From positions 1 through 20,152 of the forward strand of contig CAAFFL010000026.1 in the NCBI GenBank assembly GCA_900762125.1: DNA of 20,152 nucleotides, written 5' to 3'. The position numbers and the translations under genes are program-made. The notes beneath the pieces are model-generated. The model was not told where the DNA came from. It saw nothing but the letters and a program-made list of their open reading frames with translations, and did no database searches. Below, in pieces: positions 15,555 to 20,152 of this stretch (positions are counted from its first letter, which is position 1; each line of letters begins with the position of its first letter). The stretch is from an uncultured Prevotella sp. (GTDB lineage: Bacteria > Bacteroidota > Bacteroidia > Bacteroidales > Bacteroidaceae).

Positions 15555-15902
15555 TTACTCTGCTTCCAGGAGTTCAGGGTCACGCTCATACCACTGGTAT
15601 GCGGCCAACTTTCCTTGTGGCACAGAGATGCTGTTGCCACCGTTCATGGCGTTGCCGTTGTTGCTCAGGGTGATACGGTCCCCAGAGAGAAGCTTGTGCT
15701 TCAGCTCCGCACGTTTGGCGGCCAAGTCCGCATCGCTGGCCAGTTTGCCCTGAGGCACAGAGATGCTACTGCCGCCGTTCATGGCGTTGCCATTGTTGCT
15801 CAGGGTGATACGATCACCAGAAAGAAGCTTACGCTTCAGCTCTGCACGCTTCGCGGCTAATGTCGCGTCGCTTGCCATCTTACCTGTTGGAATGAAAATC
15901 AT
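15555..15902 (-). CDS. 45-residue tandem-repeat protein, candidate substrate or tag of the conjugation module
   Basis: The product has 115 residues: Met, two full 45-residue repeats (2-46 and 47-91) and a partial third (92-115). Each full unit reads about (I)S(V)PQGKLASDADLAAKRAEL, then K.KLLSGDRITLSNNGNAMNGG and two more residues. RITLSNNGNAMNGG is identical in both. The DNA of the two units differs at about 13 synonymous codon positions but only some seven residues, so selection has held the protein sequence after duplication. Each unit ends in Gly-Gly followed by S/N-S. In an operon with E1-, E2- and JAB-like genes this suggests a precursor cut after GG, but the unit is too short for a full beta-grasp ubiquitin fold, and the chain's own end is LEAE. 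Function is not established. Confidence 0.7.
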   Translation of the reverse strand: MIFIPTGKMASDATLAAKRAELKRKLLSGDRITLSNNGNAMNGGSSISVPQGKLASDADLAAKRAELKHKLLSGDRITLSNNGNAMNGGNSISVPQGKLAAYQWYERDPELLEAE

Positions 15903-15927
15903 ACTCGATAATATTTTATGTTATTGT

Positions 15928-17013
15928 TTATTCTATGGTACTCGCAAGAAGCACTTTCAACGAGGCTATTTGACTCTCCATCAAGTTCATCTGCTCGTAT
16001 AGTCTTTTCTCTTCTTTGTTGTCATCAGTTGTCTGACTGTGCGACATTTTCTCTATGCATTCATTAATCTCCAGATCGATTGCCTGGAGTGTCAATTCTA
16101 TCTGCTTGCCTTGACTCTCTTCGTAATCATTGAAACTGTCGGTGACAAAGCTTTTCAATGTAGCTATCGATTCTTCTATCTTTGGGCGGATGTCAGCCTT
16201 GAATGCCTCATCCATTTGCAGAACCTTGTTGCCATTGGAAGATCTAAGGAAAGAAAGACTTTTTGTAACTCTTTGTCGGATTTTTTTTAAAAACGATTGA
16301 GAGCTCCCGACGTTACCGTCATCTGACCTTTCATGTCCATCCATGCTATTGACGGCTTCCGAAGGCTCTTGATTATTTTCAAAGGTCTGGTCAAGTTCAA
16401 TTTTATGTCGTTGGGGATCAATGTTCCCGACATTCTTTACCTCAGCGCCAATCAACTCATTTGCAGCATCGAAAGCTGCACCCATCTCGACATTGATGTC
16501 TTCTGCAATGGAGTTTAACCCTTCGTTCAGCTGCTCCACAATCCATCTGTACCCATAGATTTTTGTTTGGGATAACGAGAGCAGGCTATCTAATACCTCA
16601 ATCTTCATCTCCTTTGAACGGCTATCCAACTCTGAGAGCAAACGCTCCTTGGATGAATGGAGTAACGCGTGCGCTCGATCTATCGTTGCGGGGTCAGGAG
16701 AGGACAACTTCTGTCGATAAGCTCTGAGCTTGGCGAGATATGTTTCATTGTCAGTATCGTCACCATTTGCGTCATCGCCCATCTCCACAAAAGAGACCTG
16801 CATCGTGTAAAGGGCGCTCTCCAGCAACTGCAGCGTGTCTTGCGCAACGCTTTGAAGCATAGCCGCGCTTCCTGCATCAGCACCGTCGTCAGCAATATCT
16901 TTGAGTCGTTCGGCAAGCATCCGCAATTGGTTAGAATCCTCACGGCTTGTCACAATCGGGCTTACGCCGACCATAGCCGACATCAGACTTACTTTATAAT
17001 CTTTCTTTCGCAT
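15928..17013 (-). CDS. Coiled-coil protein, first gene of the ubiquitin-like operon
   Basis: The product has 361 residues with no signal peptide or membrane helix. Mostly helical and charged: MRKKDYKVSLMSAMVGVSPI, long helices at about 26-75, 110-215 (DRAHALLHSSKERLLSELDS), a polar linker about 215-245, and helices about 270-361 (PKIEESIATLKSFVTDSFND, NKEEKRLYEQMNLMESQIAS). I do not recognise a family. The gene follows directly after a promoter with the LytTR-type repeat and lies 25 bp before the repeat-protein gene. It could be a scaffold or target for the conjugation enzymes (inference). Confidence 0.75.
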   Translation of the reverse strand: MRKKDYKVSLMSAMVGVSPIVTSREDSNQLRMLAERLKDIADDGADAGSAAMLQSVAQDTLQLLESALYTMQVSFVEMGDDANGDDTDNETYLAKLRAYRQKLSSPDPATIDRAHALLHSSKERLLSELDSRSKEMKIEVLDSLLSLSQTKIYGYRWIVEQLNEGLNSIAEDINVEMGAAFDAANELIGAEVKNVGNIDPQRHKIELDQTFENNQEPSEAVNSMDGHERSDDGNVGSSQSFLKKIRQRVTKSLSFLRSSNGNKVLQMDEAFKADIRPKIEESIATLKSFVTDSFNDYEESQGKQIELTLQAIDLEINECIEKMSHSQTTDDNKEEKRLYEQMNLMESQIASLKVLLASTIE

Positions 17014-17048
17014 TGGCTTTATGGCTTCTAATTGTTGATTTCACGATG

Positions 17049-17124
17049 CAAAGATAGCAAGTAAAAGCATCCGTTCCAAGAGATTTCTTCCCTCATGGAT
17101 GAACTGCCCCAGATGGTTGATGAA
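17049..17124 (-). promoter_or_regulatory. Promoter with LytTR-type direct repeat, ubiquitin-like operon
   Basis: On the minus strand: -7 TATCTTTG (17049-17056), a 20-bp spacer, -33 CTTG (17077-17080), 17 bp, then TTCATC at 17098-17103 and again at 17119-17124. Both copies are embedded in GCAGTTCATC, 21 bp apart. This is the best copy of the operator in the window. Confidence 0.85.
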
Positions 17125-17178
17125 CTGCGGCTAAATGATGATGAATCATCGCTGACATCAAATATGGTAAGATCGTTA

Positions 17179-17586
17179 TTATCTGTTTATCACTAGAAAG
17201 TTTCTCTTCGCATAATATATTACGTCTCCAATCCAACCACCGTAGATGTGATAATTACCAGGCAAACTCTTTTGGTTGTACAGGGTGTATATTGCTTGCA
17301 ACTTTGTTGCTAATCGGCAATAACGTTCGAAATTGTCTGGTAATTTAATATAATGGGGGTTATGCTCAAAAGTTTTCACGGAGCGTTCTGTGATTTTAGC
17401 TTCATTACTGCTTATAAAATTAATCTTTTCGACTATGTGCCGATCTGAATCACCAAAGTATTTTTCGCTTATAAGCTTTTTCCCCTCACTATCTAAAGGT
17501 GTGGGATCACTCTGCCAATCCCAATCATGGATAAATGGTGGAGTAGAAGGGTCATAGATAGATCTATGTCCGAAAAGGACATTAAA
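17179..17586 (-). pseudogene. Downstream half of the secreted-protein gene in another frame (probable frameshift)
   Basis: This 136-codon segment is protein-like (FNVLFGHRSIYDPSTPPFIH, then DWDWQSDPTPLDSEGKKL, YIKLPDNFERYCRLATKL and GNYHIYGGWIGDVIYYAKRN, ending LVINR) but contains no Met that could start it. The only in-frame Mets lie out of frame inside the upstream gene. The upstream gene ends at TAA 17582-17584 exactly where this frame takes over, and removing one base near 17587 joins them into one about 275-residue protein (FDYKV-FNVLFG). A mutation, a sequencing error or a +1 programmed shift are all possible. No domain is recognised. Confidence 0.5.
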
Positions 17587-18004
17587 TAACCTTATAGTCG
17601 AAATTCTCGTATACCAGCGCGCCGTCGTACTTCGTCGTCTCTCTGGCATCGGCATCGAAGGCGTTGACCCACATCTTAGAGTTTCTGTCCTGATAGCTGT
17701 GGATGTATACATTATCCCTCTTGACGAAGACCTTTAGATTAATCTTGTACCAATAGCCGTTGATGCAGCGGTAGCCACGGATGATCCGATACTGTGGAAC
17801 TCTCTGGCGCTGGGAACGGGGAGCCTCGTAGGTTGAACTTCCCTGATTCATAGAACCACTGGTCACCCGGCGCATCTCATCGAGGATGGGATTGCTGTAA
17901 GGATTCTCCACTTCTACGGGCTGATAGACAGAGCCGAGGCTAAACTGCGCCGAAGCTGATAATGACATCAAGCAGCAGACAACGATAAATAAAATCTTTC
18001 TCAT
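17582..18004 (-). CDS. Exported protein of unknown function, probably frameshifted
   Basis: The 140-residue product starts with a classical signal peptide (MRKILFIVVCCLMSLSASAQ, cleavage probably after SAQ or before QF). The mature part has FSLGSVYQPVEVENPYSNPI, a Ser/Arg-rich stretch and a beta-rich end (YRIIRGYRCINGYWYKINLK, MWVNAFDADARETT). No family is recognised. It has its own promoter with the LytTR-type repeat and lies 135 bp after the PP2C gene. Its stop coincides with the start of an open, protein-like segment in another frame, so the natural product may be about 275 residues. Confidence 0.7.
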   Translation of the reverse strand: MRKILFIVVCCLMSLSASAQFSLGSVYQPVEVENPYSNPILDEMRRVTSGSMNQGSSTYEAPRSQRQRVPQYRIIRGYRCINGYWYKINLKVFVKRDNVYIHSYQDRNSKMWVNAFDADARETTKYDGALVYENFDYKVI

Positions 18005-18034
18005 GACTTTAATGTTTTGGTTTTAAATCTGGGA

Positions 18035-18111
18035 CAAAGGTAGCCATAAGAATTCAACTTTCAATGCTTGCACACGCTATGTGGGATGAACCTTGGGGAT
18101 TAGCTGACGAA
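18035..18111 (-). promoter_or_regulatory. Promoter with LytTR-type direct repeat, secreted-protein gene
   Basis: On the minus strand: -7 TACCTTTG (18035-18042), a weak -33 (ATTG at 18062-18065, 19-bp spacer), then TTCATC (18085-18090) and TTCGTC (18106-18111), again 21 bp apart. Distance from -7 to the nearer repeat is 42 bp against 41 bp at the other three, so this is the most divergent member. Confidence 0.65.
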
Positions 18112-18139
18112 CTTCATTGCGCTCAGTTAGAGCTCCGTG

Positions 18140-19903
18140 CTATCTTCCCTTCAACTTCTCAGCTACATCGATGAACGCCTTTGCTGCGAACCCGCCGGAA
18201 GCAGGTAGCTTCTTTTTAGAGAAGCCTACATAGATGACATACTTGGGGTGCTCAAAGGGTACATAGCCGCACGCATCCATATAATAGATGCCTTTAGCAG
18301 AAACGACATCAAACTTTGCCCAAAGGTCTTTATGTCCGTTGAATAAGGAAGGAGCATTCGCCTTATCAAATTTGATGGCGTTCCATATCTTTGAACCTTT
18401 ACGCTTCAGGAGGTCAGAGTACAGCGCTATAATCTTTCTGGGACTAGCGAAAAAGACATAATGTTGGGTGGTATCTGCTTCAACATCATATTTCTTCTTC
18501 ATCAGTGCATTCAGGTTCTTACTATTTCCGAAGGCCTTCCGCGCTGCTAAAGTTTGAGCTATTCTGGATTTTAAGGCGTTGCCTTTATTTAGGGGAACTA
18601 CACCATATCCACCACGAAGAGCTCCGTAATCTGTCACTGTTTTCCCTTCAATCACCTTCTTTCCCTCTCCAGTATCGAAAGTGTCTTTCAAAGAAACCTT
18701 ACCAGTATTCAAGCACTCCTCTATAACAAAGGTAGAGAGCAGCCCTGTCGGATTGAGTCCTTCGAGTGCAGCCTCTCCATTCTTCTTATAGCCTTTTGCC
18801 GCAAAGTCGACGACCTTGTCGGAGTCCACGTCCCAAACGACAATACATCCGGCAGAGGCTTCGAATTCTTTCACATAGCGGGAAAGAATAGAATCTAATC
18901 CTAAGTCTGTCTTTTGTTCCTTCTGCGCAACAGGAATTGGTATTTGGCTTTTCTTCTTCGACGGAGTCACAAGAAATGCTATTACGGCAATGGCAACAAA
19001 TGCGATAACAGCGGCAGCTAACCAAAATTTCTTATGACCTTTGGAAGGTAACGGCAGCTTTTGCTGAGGCATAGACTGCCTGTTGGTATTCCCAACAGAA
19101 GACACCTCAACGGCTAACTCCTCATTAGCATCAGCTTCTTCTGTACCTTCAACCCTGTCAATCGGGATAAGATATGCGGTGAAGTTGTCCCGAGTCTTGT
19201 CCAAACTTTCATGCTCAATCAGGCTGATCTTCTCCTCGTCGCTGCGCTTCGCAGAGAGAATCTCCACCAAACGGTCGTTGGTGAGCTGCTCCAGTACGCC
19301 ATCACAGCAGAGGAAGAAGTAGTCTCCACTCTTGACATCTGCTAGCGTGTGGATCTCGGCGCTGAAGCGTTGCTCGCTGTGGGGCTGGAGAGCTCGGGTG
19401 ATGACATTCTTTCTGGGGAAGTCCTTCGCCTCTTCGGGAGTGAGTTCGCCAGCTGCCAACAGAGCATTGACCAAGGAGTGGTCAGCACTCTGGTACATGA
19501 CGCCCTGCCCGGGTCTTACTTGATAGATACGACTGTCGCCCATGTGCGCCACGATAGCGCCATTGCCGGTTAGGCACACACAGGTGAACGTTGTAGCCAT
19601 CTTGCTTTGGTCGTCTTTGTCCAAGGCATCAAGAGCATCATACGCTTTTCCGATGGCAAGGGTGATGTCATCTTCGGTGACATCACCTGCCTCCTGATAA
19701 CGTTGCTCTAAATATGCTCCCACCGTATCGCAGACACAGCGGCTGGCAACCTCACCATGGTCCTGACCACCCACGCCATCGCAGAGGATGAAGAATCGCT
19801 GACGGTCGTCCACCCGCTCAAACAGTGGGTAGACGTTATCTTCCTGGTTGTCCTTACGTCCGATATGGCTATAGCCGAGTGGCTGTCTTATACTGATCTT
19901 CAT
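18140..19903 (-). CDS. Transmembrane PP2C phosphatase with PBP-like extracellular domain
   Basis: The product has 587 residues. Residues 1-248 are a complete PP2C (PPM) Ser/Thr phosphatase: GRKDNQEDN (Asp22), LCDGVGGQDHG (Asp42), AHMGDSRIY (Asp123), CCDGVLEQL (Asp201) and TRDNFTAYL (Asp239, Asn240). Residues 293-312 form one membrane helix. The outer part (about 335-587) resembles a penicillin-binding-protein transpeptidase domain: GCIVVWDVDSDKVVDFA at its start and FSKKKLPASGGFAAKAFIDV at its end. The expected SxxK and KTG motifs are not there (NPTGLLSTFVIE, VSAKGIYYMDA), so it probably senses rather than makes wall. It would dephosphorylate cytosolic targets in response to an envelope signal. 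It begins 3 bp after the FHA gene. Confidence 0.85.
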   Translation of the reverse strand: MKISIRQPLGYSHIGRKDNQEDNVYPLFERVDDRQRFFILCDGVGGQDHGEVASRCVCDTVGAYLEQRYQEAGDVTEDDITLAIGKAYDALDALDKDDQSKMATTFTCVCLTGNGAIVAHMGDSRIYQVRPGQGVMYQSADHSLVNALLAAGELTPEEAKDFPRKNVITRALQPHSEQRFSAEIHTLADVKSGDYFFLCCDGVLEQLTNDRLVEILSAKRSDEEKISLIEHESLDKTRDNFTAYLIPIDRVEGTEEADANEELAVEVSSVGNTNRQSMPQQKLPLPSKGHKKFWLAAAVIAFVAIAVIAFLVTPSKKKSQIPIPVAQKEQKTDLGLDSILSRYVKEFEASAGCIVVWDVDSDKVVDFAAKGYKKNGEAALEGLNPTGLLSTFVIEECLNTGKVSLKDTFDTGEGKKVIEGKTVTDYGALRGGYGVVPLNKGNALKSRIAQTLAARKAFGNSKNLNALMKKKYDVEADTTQHYVFFASPRKIIALYSDLLKRKGSKIWNAIKFDKANAPSLFNGHKDLWAKFDVVSAKGIYYMDACGYVPFEHPKYVIYVGFSKKKLPASGGFAAKAFIDVAEKLKGR

Positions 19904-19906
19904 TGC

Positions 19907-20152
19907 TTAGTATTCAAGTATTGTTCCTTCTTCGTTATACTTCGGTCGTTCGAAGATGACCTCTGTATGTCCGAACATCAATTTGTCGCCCCAGTTGAGC
20001 ACGACAATGTCACCGTTCTCCAGCACCTTGCCATTCAACTTAATGGGGTTCTTGGGATTGGCAGGCTCCAGCAGATGCTCAATCTGCCCATTCCGCTCCC
20101 TCACGGTGATATAGGCATGGCTGCGACTCATATACCGGTCCTCTGTGGGAAT
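19907..20152 (-). CDS. FHA-domain protein, C-terminal part (runs off the window)
   Basis: The frame is open to the window edge. The visible 81 residues begin IPTEDRYMSRSHAYITV, which contains the FHA phosphothreonine-binding core SRxHA, then NPIKLNGKVLENGDIVVLNW and GDKLMFGHTEV with the N-G...L..GD.i.lG pattern of the last FHA strands, ending TILEY. An apparent Met at 20131 lies inside the domain, so the true start is upstream of the window. FHA domains read Thr phosphorylation. With the PP2C gene 3 bp downstream, this is one side of a Ser/Thr phospho-signalling pair; a partner kinase may lie beyond the window edge. Confidence 0.85.
   Translation of the reverse strand: MPTEDRYMSRSHAYITVRERNGQIEHLLEPANPKNPIKLNGKVLENGDIVVLNWGDKLMFGHTEVIFERPKYNEEGTILEY

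Noticed and set aside
15630..15899. 135-bp DNA repeat as a mobile or regulatory repeat
   Set aside because: It is in frame, inside a gene, and differences are mostly synonymous, so it is a protein-level repeat.

Overview
The window looks like chromosomal DNA from a Bacteroidales gut or oral bacterium of the Prevotella/Segatella type. The evidence is the family content (BACON domain, DUF4846, YkuD_2-type L,D-transpeptidase, GH5-GH43 fusion, DUF4143 ATPase remnants) and the promoters, which fit the Bacteroidetes pattern TTTG-N19-21-TANNTTTG. Genus level is inference. Nearly every gene is on the minus strand.

Region 1 (1-6022) is worn accessory DNA. It holds the 3' end of an insertion-sequence transposase, a GH5-GH43 glycoside hydrolase gene with an in-frame TGA and no visible secretion signal, an array of 16-bp tandem repeats, a small helix-turn-helix gene with a clear terminator, a DUF4143 ATPase remnant without its P-loop domain, and a frameshifted C-terminal piece of a tyrosine recombinase. 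A second DUF4143 remnant lies at 8326-8949.

Region 2 (6044-10848) is envelope related. It has a LytTR DNA-binding protein overlapping by 4 bp a single-pass membrane protein with a phosphodiester-glycosidase-like C-terminus, a membrane-anchored YkuD_2 L,D-transpeptidase, and a three-gene operon of a DUF4846 protein plus two multi-pass membrane proteins.

Region 3 (11009-17013) is a compact ten-gene operon. In transcription order it encodes a coiled-coil protein, a 45-residue tandem-repeat protein, an E2-like protein, a JAB/JAMM peptidase, a ThiF/E1-like adenylyltransferase, three membrane-anchored proteins sharing two short motifs, a 55-residue basic protein and a small membrane protein. It looks like a bacterial ubiquitin-like conjugation/deconjugation system attached to membrane partners.

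Region 4 (17179-20152) has a secreted protein gene with a probable frameshift, a transmembrane PP2C phosphatase whose extracellular part resembles a catalytically dead penicillin-binding-protein domain, and the end of an FHA-domain gene.

The main discovery is that four promoters share one operator. They drive the L,D-transpeptidase gene, the DUF4846 operon, the ubiquitin-like operon and the secreted-protein gene. The operator is two direct copies of TTC(A/G)TC exactly 21 bp apart, at a fixed 41-42 bp upstream of the -7 box. This is the geometry expected for LytTR proteins, and a LytTR gene is in the window. I infer a LytTR-controlled cell-envelope regulon that includes a ubiquitin-like conjugation module and a phospho-signalling pair (FHA + PP2C).
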